Below are positions 57,009 through 64,000 of a stretch of DNA of 64,000 nucleotides, in pieces. The DNA is from Methyloligella halotolerans. Lineage in GTDB: Bacteria > Pseudomonadota > Alphaproteobacteria > Rhizobiales > Methyloligellaceae. Numbering within the stretch: the stretch's first letter is position 1; every line of letters starts with the position of its first letter. The notes under the pieces were generated by a model. It worked only from the letters and a program-made list of their open reading frames with translations, did not search any database and was not told the DNA's origin. Location: contig NZ_MASI01000001.1 in NCBI RefSeq assembly GCF_001708935.1, positions 496,001-560,000 on the forward strand, read 5' to 3'. A program made the translations under genes and the position numbers.

Positions 57009-57881
57009 ATGACCTCTGAGACGAAGACCGAGAGCCTGTTGGCTCGAATCGCGGACGCGTTGGACCGCATGGCGCCCGCAAATCGCAAGGCGCCCGATTT
57101 CGGTGCGGCGGATGCGTTTGTGTGGCAGGCGGAGCGCGAGGCCCTGCAGCCGGTGGCTGCGGTCAACCGCCAACCCCTGCCCCTGCTCAAGGGCATCGAC
57201 CATATGCGCGACACGTTGGTGGAGAACACCGAGCGTTTCGCTCACGGGCTACCCGCCAATAACGCGCTTCTCTGGGGCGCGCGGGGCATGGGCAAGAGTT
57301 CTCTGGTGAAAGCTGTCCACGGCGCGGTCGCAGAACAGGCCGCAGGCGAGGCCGAGACGCCCGACCTCAAGCTCATCGAGATTCACCGGGAGGATATCGG
57401 CTCCCTGCCCCAGCTTCTTCATCTGCTGAGAGATGCGGAGTACCGGTTCATCCTGTTCTGCGACGACCTCTCGTTCGAGGCGCAGGACACCTCCTACAAG
57501 TCGCTGAAGGCGGTGCTGGAGGGCGGTGTCGAAGGCCGGCCGGAGAACGTGATCTTCTACGCAACCTCCAACCGTCGGCATCTCCTGTCCCGGGAGATGA
57601 TCGAGAACGAGCAGTCCACGGCGATCAATCCGTCAGAGGCGGTGGAGGAATCGGTGTCCCTCTCGGACCGGTTCGGCTTGTGGCTCGGCTTCCACAATTG
57701 CAGCCAAAATGACTATCTGGAGATGGTCCGAGGCTACGCCGCGCATTACGGGCTCGACATCTCCGATGAGGAGTTGCGTCGAGAGGCGCTGGCCTGGGCC
57801 ATGGGCCGGGGCAGCCGCTCGGGCCGCGTGGCCTGGCAGTATATCCAGTCGCTTGCGGGGCGGCTGGGGAAGCGGTTTTAG
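57009..57881 (+). CDS. DUF815 AAA-type ATP-binding protein
   Basis: A 290-residue P-loop protein: Walker A in GARGMGKSSLVKAVHG, Walker B in FILFCDDLSFE, and sensor-like NVIFYATSNRRHLLSRE; the arginine-rich SDRFGLWLGFHNCSQNDY follows. DUF815 is an AAA-type family of unknown function. The gene is divergent from yajC, its usual neighbour in this bacterial group. Confidence 0.88.
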   Translation: MTSETKTESLLARIADALDRMAPANRKAPDFGAADAFVWQAEREALQPVAAVNRQPLPLLKGIDHMRDTLVENTERFAHGLPANNALLWGARGMGKSSLVKAVHGAVAEQAAGEAETPDLKLIEIHREDIGSLPQLLHLLRDAEYRFILFCDDLSFEAQDTSYKSLKAVLEGGVEGRPENVIFYATSNRRHLLSREMIENEQSTAINPSEAVEESVSLSDRFGLWLGFHNCSQNDYLEMVRGYAAHYGLDISDEELRREALAWAMGRGSRSGRVAWQYIQSLAGRLGKRF

Positions 57882-57903
57882 ACACGCTCGCCTCGGGAAG
57901 CCA

Positions 57904-58001
57904 GTCATCCCCGGCCCTGTGCCGGGGATCCATAACCCCTGCGGGCGTTCTTTCAACGGGCGCCGGTGTTCATGGATGCCCGGGACGAGCCCGGGCATGA
58001 C
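57904..58001. repeat. Paired palindromic intergenic repeat, copy 4
   Basis: Mirrored hairpins beginning GTCATCCCCGGCCCTGTGCC and CATGGATGCCCGGGACGAGC. It occupies most of the 276-bp space between the converging DUF815 and M23 genes, with the M23 terminator as the only other element seen. Confidence 0.8.
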
Positions 58002-58091
58002 GACGTGTTTTGCGGGACCATTTTCCCAAAACCCGCAACGGGCTCCTACTCTCCCGACGAGGAGGCGTGGTTGGCGACCCCCAAACGAAAA

Positions 58092-58115
58092 AGGGGCGAG
58101 CCTCGGCTCACCCCT
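58092..58115 (-). terminator. Intrinsic terminator of the LysM/M23 lipoprotein gene
   Basis: AGGGGTGAGCC/GGCTCGCCCCT hairpin on the minus strand followed by a T tract, about 45 bp after the stop at 58158. Confidence 0.7.
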
Positions 58116-58157
58116 GATTCAATCTCTTCTGAAACCCGTCTCTTCGGAAACCGGTCC

Positions 58158-59720
58158 CTAGTTCGCGCCGGCGGTCGCCGTGCTCATATATTTGAGCGGA
58201 TCGACCGGGCGAGATCCTTTACGCAGCTCGAAGTGGAGCTGCGGCTGGCTGACCGAACCCGTGGCGCCGGCTTGAGCGATGGTCTGGCCGCGGGTCACCT
58301 TGTCGCCGCGCTTGACGGTAACGTTCTCGTTGTGGGCGTAAGCCGAGACCCAGTTGTTGGAGTGCCGGATCAGCACCAGGTTGCCGTAGCCCTTCAGCTC
58401 GTTGCCCGCATAGGCGACGACGCCATTCTCGGCGGCCTTCACGGACGTGCCCTGGGGCACGGAAATGTCGATGCCGTCGTTATGACCCCCATCAGCACGG
58501 GAGCCGAACTTGGAGATCACGCGGCCATTCACGGGCCAGCGGAAGCGCTGACCGGACATGGGATCGGGCGACGGAAGAGATTTGGTGCTCGCGACCTGGC
58601 TGCCGCTGGCGGGTGCGGTGCTCGCCTCCTGCTGCGGCTCGGGCTGGCTCTGCTTGGCGAAGTCGGGCGACTCGACCTTCTGAGTCCGCACAACCCGCAC
58701 GTTGCTGTCGCTTTCGGCCTGCTGGGCCGGCGGCTGCGGAGCGGCGGGCGCCGTCTGCGGCTGTTGGCTGCGGGCCTGAACCGTCGGCTGAGGCGTGCTG
58801 CCGCCGCTCGGGATCTTCAGCTCCTGGCCGATCTGCAGGCTGCGCGCATTGCTGATGTTGTTGGCGCTCGCGAGGGCCTGCTCGGTCACGCCGTGCTTGC
58901 GGGCGATGGAGCTCAGGCTGTCGCCGGCCTGGATGATGTAGGAATCGTCCTCCACCGTCGCACCCTTGGCCGGGATGACGATCTTCTGGCCAGCCGTCAG
59001 GGCAATGCCCGACAGGCCGTTGGCCTTCTGGATCGCTTCCACCGACACGCCGTAGCGCAGGGAATAGAGATAGAGGCTGTCACCGTTCTGGACGGTGATG
59101 GTCTTGGAGCCCGGACCGGTCAGCGCAGCACGGTCGGCGGAGGCGACGCGCTGGGGCGGCATAGCGGGCTGCTTCGGCGCGGGCGGCGTGTAGACCGCCT
59201 GCTGCACCGGGTATTTGTTGGTCGAGCCGGAATAGCTGCTGGTGGTGTCGTCGTTCGGCCGATAGGACACGGGCGTCGGCTTGTAGCTGTTGCCGCCGGT
59301 ATACGAATTTCCACCGCTGTAGGAATTGCTCGAATAGCTGTTCCCGCCGCCGCTGTAGCTGTTGCTGCCGCTATAGCTGCTGCCGCCGCTATTGTTGCTC
59401 GCGTAACCGGTTCCGCTGGTATAGCGGCCGCGGCTGTCGAAGCCCGGCGTGGTGCGCGGTGGCGTGGCGCTGGCATATTGGTTCGAACCGCCGCCGCCAT
59501 AGGAGCCGCCGCTGCCGCCATAGACGGATTCCGGCGGAACCGGGCCGAGAGAGGCGGTTGTGGTCTCGTCGTAACCGCTGCCGCCGTTGCTCGACAGGCT
59601 GTAGGCCGGACTATCGAAGCGGGAGCTGTTGCTGCACCCCGCCACGCCGGCGGTGGCAATGGCGGCTGCAGCCAGAATTGAGCCGCGCCCAAGGGTCGAC
59701 CAAAATGCCGTTTCCCTCAT
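58158..59720 (-). CDS. LysM/M23 lipoprotein, NlpD/DipM-type murein hydrolase activator
   Basis: A 520-residue protein: lipobox VAGC after a signal (AAAAIATAGVAGC), a long Ser/Gly/Tyr/Asn-rich linker, two LysM domains (ITVQNGDSLYLYSLRYGVSV and YIIQAGDSLSSIARKHGV) and a C-terminal M23 domain (HNDGIDISVPQGTSVKAAEN). In the last metal motif the usual HxH reads QLH, so it is likely a non-catalytic activator of cell-division amidases. The Met at 59720 is chosen because it begins the signal; upstream in-frame sequence belongs to pcm in another frame. Confidence 0.88.
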   Translation of the reverse strand: MRETAFWSTLGRGSILAAAAIATAGVAGCSNSSRFDSPAYSLSSNGGSGYDETTTASLGPVPPESVYGGSGGSYGGGGSNQYASATPPRTTPGFDSRGRYTSGTGYASNNSGGSSYSGSNSYSGGGNSYSSNSYSGGNSYTGGNSYKPTPVSYRPNDDTTSSYSGSTNKYPVQQAVYTPPAPKQPAMPPQRVASADRAALTGPGSKTITVQNGDSLYLYSLRYGVSVEAIQKANGLSGIALTAGQKIVIPAKGATVEDDSYIIQAGDSLSSIARKHGVTEQALASANNISNARSLQIGQELKIPSGGSTPQPTVQARSQQPQTAPAAPQPPAQQAESDSNVRVVRTQKVESPDFAKQSQPEPQQEASTAPASGSQVASTKSLPSPDPMSGQRFRWPVNGRVISKFGSRADGGHNDGIDISVPQGTSVKAAENGVVAYAGNELKGYGNLVLIRHSNNWVSAYAHNENVTVKRGDKVTRGQTIAQAGATGSVSQPQLHFELRKGSRPVDPLKYMSTATAGAN

Positions 59721-59935
59721 ACCCAGAAACCCCCGTACTCCAAACTTTCTAATCGAAGCGGCAGTTAAGCGCCGATGGGGTAAACAGCGTCTTAACACCG
59801 CTCCCTGATTGGTGAGGATGGGCATGATTTCGCTGTCCTTTTCATCGGCGATGCCGTCTGGGGCCGAGAGTTCTCCACGGGTCCGCCATTCGGGCTGGTA
59901 GCGTCGCGGCGCCCCTGAAACCCTGAGGATTCGCG

Positions 59936-60586
59936 TCATGAGCGTTTCACCCTGCCCTTCACCAGCGGCACGAATCGCACCGGCAGGAGCGATCTTTCCG
60001 TGAATTCGTCGTCTTCGCCAAATTTGTCGACCTGGACGAGGGATTGAGAGTCCCGGTTCTCGCCGATGGGGATGATCATCCGTCCGCCGACCTTCAGCTG
60101 ATCGACCAGGGCTTCCGGCAATTCGGGCGCCGCCGCGGTGACGATGATGCGGTCGAACGGCGCCTGGGGCGGCCAGCCGATCCAGCCGTCGCCGATGATC
60201 GTGCTGACATTGTCGATACCGAGCGCTTCGAAGTGATCGTCGGCGAGCTTCTGCAATTCCCGGTAGCGTTCGATGGTGTAGACGTGGCGGCAAAGCTGGG
60301 AGAGCACTGCGGCCTGGTAACCGGAGCCGGTGCCGATCTCGAGCACGGTGTGATGATCCGCCACCTCCAGCGCCTCGGTCATGAAGGCGACCACGTAGGG
60401 CTGAGAGATGGTCTGCCCGCATTCGATGGGCAGCGCGATATCCTGATAGGCGTGCTTGAGGAAGGACGGCTCGACGAAGACGTCACGCGGCACGAGCTCC
60501 ATGGCGCGCAGGACCCGCGTGTCGCGGATGCCGCGACGCCTGAGCTGCATGATCAGCCCGATCTGGTCTTGGGCGCTTGCCGCCAT
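59936..60586 (-). CDS. pcm: Protein-L-isoaspartate O-methyltransferase
   Basis: A 216-residue class I methyltransferase: GQTISQPYVVAFMTEAL, SAM motif LEIGTGSGYQAAVL, and DGWIGWPPQAPFDRIIVTAA. It repairs isoaspartyl residues in damaged proteins with SAM. It follows surE by 80 bp on the same strand. Confidence 0.95.
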   Translation of the reverse strand: MAASAQDQIGLIMQLRRRGIRDTRVLRAMELVPRDVFVEPSFLKHAYQDIALPIECGQTISQPYVVAFMTEALEVADHHTVLEIGTGSGYQAAVLSQLCRHVYTIERYRELQKLADDHFEALGIDNVSTIIGDGWIGWPPQAPFDRIIVTAAAPELPEALVDQLKVGGRMIIPIGENRDSQSLVQVDKFGEDDEFTERSLLPVRFVPLVKGRVKRS

Positions 60587-60665
60587 AAGGGGACTGCTCC
60601 GAATCAGAGTCGGTCCCGGAATATCCGACGATTCTAGGCTGTTACGCCATGGCCGCGATGCGGAT

Positions 60666-61436
60666 TCAGCTTTTCAGCGCTTTTTGGAGCTGCTCGCAGG
60701 TGGGCTGGTGCGTGAAGTCGAGACAGAGCGGCGTCACGGAGATGGCCTTGTTGCGCACCGCCCAGATGTCGGTGCCCTCAGGGGGCTCGGCCATTTCGCG
60801 GTTCACGCCGATCCAATAATAGGCCTTGCCGCGGGTATCCATGCGGTCGTCGATATTGAGCAGATCCGGCGAGCGCTGGCCCATACGCGTGACTTCAACG
60901 CCGGTTACCTCGTCGGGCTGGCAATCGGGAAAGTTCACGTTGAGCAGCACGCCCCTGGTCCAATCCGTGTCGAGAAGCTGCCGGACGACCTTGGCGCCGT
61001 GGGTGAGCGGGGTCTCCCAGATCGGAACGCCCTGCTCCATGGGTCCGGTCACCAGGCTCAGCGCGATGGAGCGGATGCCGAGCAGCGTGCCTTCGATGGC
61101 GCCTGCGACGGTGCCGGAATAGGTCACGTCGTCGGCCACGTTTTGTCCGCGATTGACGCCGGAAAGGATGAGATCCGGCGGATGATCGAGCAGGAGCGAG
61201 CGGACCGCCATGATCACGCAATCGGTCGGCGTGCCCTTCACCGCGTAGCGCTGCTGACCGAGCTCGCGCAGGCGGAGGGGTTCCGCCAGGGTCAGGGAAT
61301 GGGAGGCGCCGCTATTATCAGTCTCCGGCGCGACGACCCAGACGTCGTCGGAGAGCTCGTGGGCGATCTCCTCCAGAACCTCGATCCCGGCCGCCTCGAC
61401 GCCGTCGTCATTGGTCACAACGATTCTCATACTCAC
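60666..61436 (-). CDS. surE: 5'/3'-nucleotidase SurE
   Basis: A 256-residue metal phosphatase: VTNDDGVEAAGIEVL (metal Asp8 and Asp9), ASHSLTL, and LSGVNRGQNVADDVTYSGTV with the metal Asn. It removes phosphate from nucleoside monophosphates in stationary-phase salvage. It lies in the conserved serS-surE-pcm order, 99 bp after serS. Confidence 0.96.
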   Translation of the reverse strand: MSMRIVVTNDDGVEAAGIEVLEEIAHELSDDVWVVAPETDNSGASHSLTLAEPLRLRELGQQRYAVKGTPTDCVIMAVRSLLLDHPPDLILSGVNRGQNVADDVTYSGTVAGAIEGTLLGIRSIALSLVTGPMEQGVPIWETPLTHGAKVVRQLLDTDWTRGVLLNVNFPDCQPDEVTGVEVTRMGQRSPDLLNIDDRMDTRGKAYYWIGVNREMAEPPEGTDIWAVRNKAISVTPLCLDFTHQPTCEQLQKALKS

Positions 61437-61535
61437 CTACTGCTCACCCTGCATGCTTGTTCTCGAGCCGGCGGCCGTGACCCGATTACCGGCCACCAGC
61501 GACGTCTTCGTGTTCCTCGTCCGTGCGGAGAGGCC

Positions 61536-63017
61536 TCAACGCTTGGGAGGATCGATTCTTTCCATGCCACCCATATAGGGCTTCAGCACGTCGGGAATGC
61601 GAATGCCGCCGTCCGCCTCCTGGTAATTCTCCATGACGGCAATCAGCGCGCGCCCGACAGCGACGCCGGAGCCGTTCAGGGTATGGACGAGGCGGTTGTC
61701 CTTGCCGTCCTTCACCCGGTAGCGGGCATTCATGCGACGGGCCTGGAAATCGCCGCATACCGAGCAGGACGAGATTTCGCGATAGGCATCCTGCCCCGGA
61801 AGCCAGACTTCAATGTCGTAGGTCTTGCGGGCCGAGAACCCCATGTCGCCAGTCGACAGCGTCACGACGCGATACGGGAGGCCGAGACGCTGGAGCACGG
61901 TCTCGGCGCAGCCGGTCATACGCTCCAGCTCGTCAAGGGACTCATCCGGCGTCGTGATGGAGACCATCTCGACCTTGGAGAACTGGTGTTGGCGGATCAT
62001 GCCGCGGGTGTCGCGGCCCGCAGCCCCTGCTTCGGCCCGGAAGCACGGGGTGAAGGCGGTGACGCGTTTGGGGAGCGTGTCCTCGGGGACGATCTCCTCG
62101 CGGACAAGATTGGTGAGCGGCACTTCGGCGGTCGGGATGAGCCAGCATTCGTGATCGTCGATGACAGGTTTGGCCCCGACCACCACCCCCTGGTCCAGGT
62201 GAGGATTCCGCAAATCCATCAAGCCGACGAAGCGTCTTTTTAGCTCATCTTTCCGTGGCCCGAGGAATTCTACAGACAGAGTGCCTGACTCTGAGCCGAC
62301 GGTTACACGGAACTCCTCGTCTCCAAGCGCGACCTTTGATTTGGCCTGAAACTGGTCATCTCGAAACTTCGGCAACTGGCCGGTGCCGAACATGGTGTCG
62401 TCGCGGACTAAAAGCGGCGGCGCCACTTCGGTATAGCCGTGCTCGCTCGTGTGAAGGTCGAGCATGAAGTGTCCCAGGGCGCGCTCCAGGCGCGCGAGCG
62501 CCCCTTGCAGCACCACGAAGCGGGCGCCGGACATCTTGGCGGCGGTCTCGAAATCCATCAGGCCCAGGTCTTCGCCGAGCTCGAAATGCTGCTTCGCGTC
62601 AAAGCTTAGGCTGGGCAGCTCACCCCATTTCCGAATCTCGACATTGGCCTCCTCGTCCGGCCCGACCGGCACGTCGTCGAGAGGCATATTCGGAATGCCC
62701 GCAAGGAGATCGCGGAGTTCTGTATCGATGGCACGCTCGGCATCCTCGCCCTGCTTCACCTCGTCTTTCAGGCCGGCGACCTCGTCCATGAGGGATTGGG
62801 CGAGCGTCTCGTCCTTCGCCTGCTTGGCCTTGCCGATCTCCTTGGACGCAGCATTGCGGCGCTCCTGGGCGTCCTGCAATTTCTGAATCGTCTCACGACG
62901 TTGTTCGTCCAGCTTGAGGATCTGATTCAACTGGGCTTGGGGATCGTCGAAGCCGCGATTTGTCAGGCCCTCGACGAAGGCGTCCTGGTTATCGCGAATC
63001 CATTTGATGTCGAGCAC
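61536..63017 (-). CDS. serS: Seryl-tRNA synthetase with an internal insertion
   Basis: A class II synthetase of 493 residues, where about 425 is normal. The N-terminal coiled-coil arm (residues about 30-100), motif 2 ([21 protein letters not shown]) and motif 3 ([17 protein letters not shown]) are all present. Extra length sits between [10 protein letters not shown] (to residue 223) and [13 protein letters not shown] (from residue 292): about 68 residues where the family has 15-20. The insert is in frame and its base composition is less GC-rich. It charges tRNA-Ser. Confidence 0.95.
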   Translation of the reverse strand: MLDIKWIRDNQDAFVEGLTNRGFDDPQAQLNQILKLDEQRRETIQKLQDAQERRNAASKEIGKAKQAKDETLAQSLMDEVAGLKDEVKQGEDAERAIDTELRDLLAGIPNMPLDDVPVGPDEEANVEIRKWGELPSLSFDAKQHFELGEDLGLMDFETAAKMSGARFVVLQGALARLERALGHFMLDLHTSEHGYTEVAPPLLVRDDTMFGTGQLPKFRDDQFQAKSKVALGDEEFRVTVGSESGTLSVEFLGPRKDELKRRFVGLMDLRNPHLDQGVVVGAKPVIDDHECWLIPTAEVPLTNLVREEIVPEDTLPKRVTAFTPCFRAEAGAAGRDTRGMIRQHQFSKVEMVSITTPDESLDELERMTGCAETVLQRLGLPYRVVTLSTGDMGFSARKTYDIEVWLPGQDAYREISSCSVCGDFQARRMNARYRVKDGKDNRLVHTLNGSGVAVGRALIAVMENYQEADGGIRIPDVLKPYMGGMERIDPPKR

Positions 63018-63109
63018 GAGGGACCCTGTTCTTTTCGCCGCTGAAAGTCGTCTCCCCTATACGGCGATAGCCGAGCTTTGTCATGGGGGGCCTTCCTGTG
63101 ACTCCGTGA

Positions 63110-63191
63110 GGCCCGGGCTCGCCCCAGGCATCCAGGGCCGGAAGCTCCAGTACGACTTGCCCTGGATTGCCGGATCAAGTCCGGCAATGAC
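63110..63191. repeat. Paired palindromic intergenic repeat, copy 5
   Basis: A degraded first unit (GGCCCGGGCTCGCCCCAGGC) and a better second unit (TGGATTGCCGGATCAAGTCC, ending GGCAATGAC). Confidence 0.6.
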
Positions 63192-63286
63192 GTGGAATGT
63201 GTGGCTGGGGGCCTGCATGGTTCGGGACGCGGGCTGCGCCCGCCCTCACCATGAGAATCTAGATCAGCGTTGCTTCTAATATCGGC

Positions 63287-63378
63287 GTCATGCCCGGCCT
63301 TGTGCCGGGCATCCATGACCACCGTGCTGAATCATTTATTCCGTGTTCATGGATCACCGGGACAAGCCCGGTGATGAC
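63287..63378. repeat. Paired palindromic intergenic repeat, copy 6
   Basis: GTCATGCCCGGCCTTGTGCC and CATGGATCACCGGGACAAGC units, mirrored; the second unit is identical over 31 bases to 33662-33692. Confidence 0.8.
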
Positions 63379-63425
63379 TCAGAATTTGATCGCGCCCGAC
63401 GGATCCAAGCTCGAGCGCTTTCCCA

Positions 63426-64000
63426 CTACTCGTCGGACTTATCGTCCTCGTCCGCCTCTTTCGCCTGATCGCGTTTCTTTTCGGCCATGGAGACCGCGAG
63501 GATCGACAGTTCGTAGAGGAGGATGGTCGGGATCCACAGGGCGAGCTGGCTGATGGGATCGGGCGGCGTCAGGACCGCGGCGATGACCACCATGACCATG
63601 ATGGCGTGGCGGCGATATTTCCGGAGCCAGTCGGCGGTAATGATGCCGGCGCGGGCCAGCAGCGTCAGCACCACAGGGAGCTGGAAGCAGACCCCGAACG
63701 CCAGGATCAGGGTCATGATCAGGCTGAGATACTCGCTGACCTTGGCGGTCAGCGCGATTTTCACCCCGTCCTCTCCCGATTGCTGCATGGAGAGGAAGAA
63801 GGTCATGGCGAGCGGCATGGCCAGGAAATAGACCAGCGCCGCGCCGAGCAGGAACAGCACGGGCGTCGCCGCCAGGAACGGCAGGAAGGCCCGCCGCTCG
63901 TTCTTGTAGAGGCCCGGCGCCACGAACATGTAGAGCTGGCTGGCGATCACCGGAAAGGCGATGAACACGGCGCCGAACAGGGCGAGCTTCATCTCGGTGA
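63426..64000 (-). CDS. tatC: Sec-independent translocase subunit TatC, cut by the window end
   Basis: The C-terminal about 190 residues of TatC: KLALFGAVFIAFPVIASQLY, FVAPGLYKNERRAFLPF (conserved Glu/Arg cytoplasmic loop), VSEYLSLIMTLILAFGVCFQLPVV and VLTPPDPISQLALWIPTILLYE. The reading frame stays open at base 64000, so the N-terminal part lies outside. TatC binds twin-arginine signal peptides. The end is a Lys/Asp/Glu-rich tail. Confidence 0.95.
   Translation of the reverse strand, partial: TEMKLALFGAVFIAFPVIASQLYMFVAPGLYKNERRAFLPFLAATPVLFLLGAALVYFLAMPLAMTFFLSMQQSGEDGVKIALTAKVSEYLSLIMTLILAFGVCFQLPVVLTLLARAGIITADWLRKYRRHAIMVMVVIAAVLTPPDPISQLALWIPTILLYELSILAVSMAEKKRDQAKEADEDDKSDE

Larger units (their letters stand above)
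63018..63425. other. Repeat-filled gap between serS and tatC
   Basis: Two paired palindromic repeats (63110-63191 and 63287-63378) make up much of the 408 bp. No plausible gene was seen. Confidence 0.7.

Noticed and set aside
57966..59681. 571-residue plus-strand frame antisense to the M23 lipoprotein
   Set aside because: No motif, low-complexity Ala/Arg/Gly translation, and a well-supported gene on the other strand.
58158..60422. 754-residue continuous frame covering pcm and the LysM/M23 gene
   Set aside because: The first about 230 residues are pcm read in a wrong frame. The lipoprotein signal at 59720 gives the true start.

Overview
The window looks like chromosomal DNA of a GC-rich alphaproteobacterium, most likely of the Hyphomicrobiales (Rhizobiales). 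The evidence is the gene order trmFO, squalene/phytoene-synthase-like, secF-secD-yajC, DUF815 ATPase, NlpD-like lipoprotein, pcm, surE, serS, tatC; the run gyrA, coaD, two cyclophilins, queA, tgt; a DUF2585 protein; an EcfG-type promoter; and the paired palindromic intergenic repeats seen in that order. No rRNA, tRNA, CRISPR array or insertion sequence was recognised.

Layout. 1-13.8 kb is a surface-glycan region: a DUF115-like protein, a sulfatase-like membrane phosphotransferase, a small exported PGSGS-motif protein overlapping a NoeA-like methyltransferase and a short YidC-like protein, two family-2 glycosyltransferases, a transglutaminase-like protein, UDP-glucose dehydrogenase, a sulfotransferase, a DegT aminotransferase, an FAD oxidoreductase and a sugar-nucleotide epimerase. 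Together these suggest UDP-uronic-acid and amino-sugar synthesis, glycan assembly and decoration. 14-21 kb holds a DHFR-like gene, an EamA exporter, and tgt-queA, a YdcZ-like exporter, two cyclophilins and coaD. 21-33.6 kb has an OmpW-like porin, a Crp/Fnr regulator, gyrA, a PRC-barrel stress protein, a CDF exporter, YceI, an acyltransferase, ssb, MAPEG, DUF2585 and a PIF1-like helicase.

33.8-36.7 kb is uvrA. It is followed by a lower-GC island (about 36.7-40.0 kb) that I read as a CBASS anti-phage locus: a small ORF, a patatin phospholipase (CapV type), a CD-NTase, a convergent two-TM beta-rich effector (Cap15 type), and a divergent ORF that resembles a degenerate diadenylate-cyclase (DisA_N) domain. 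This is the most interesting part of the window. 40-51 kb is accessory: a gene-free conserved-looking element, small exported proteins, a fatty acid desaturase, a second sulfotransferase, an isochorismatase-like hydrolase, a plant-type LRR protein, a Gmad2 protein and an ion channel with a zinc ribbon. 51.4-64 kb is the conserved trmFO to tatC housekeeping run, with tatC cut by the window end.

Four otherwise well-conserved genes (FAD oxidoreductase, PIF1-like helicase, uvrA, trmFO) each appear to lack one base. So many single-base losses point to residual sequencing or assembly error more than to decay, and reading frames in this record should be treated with that in mind. All family assignments come from reading motifs by eye; no search was run.
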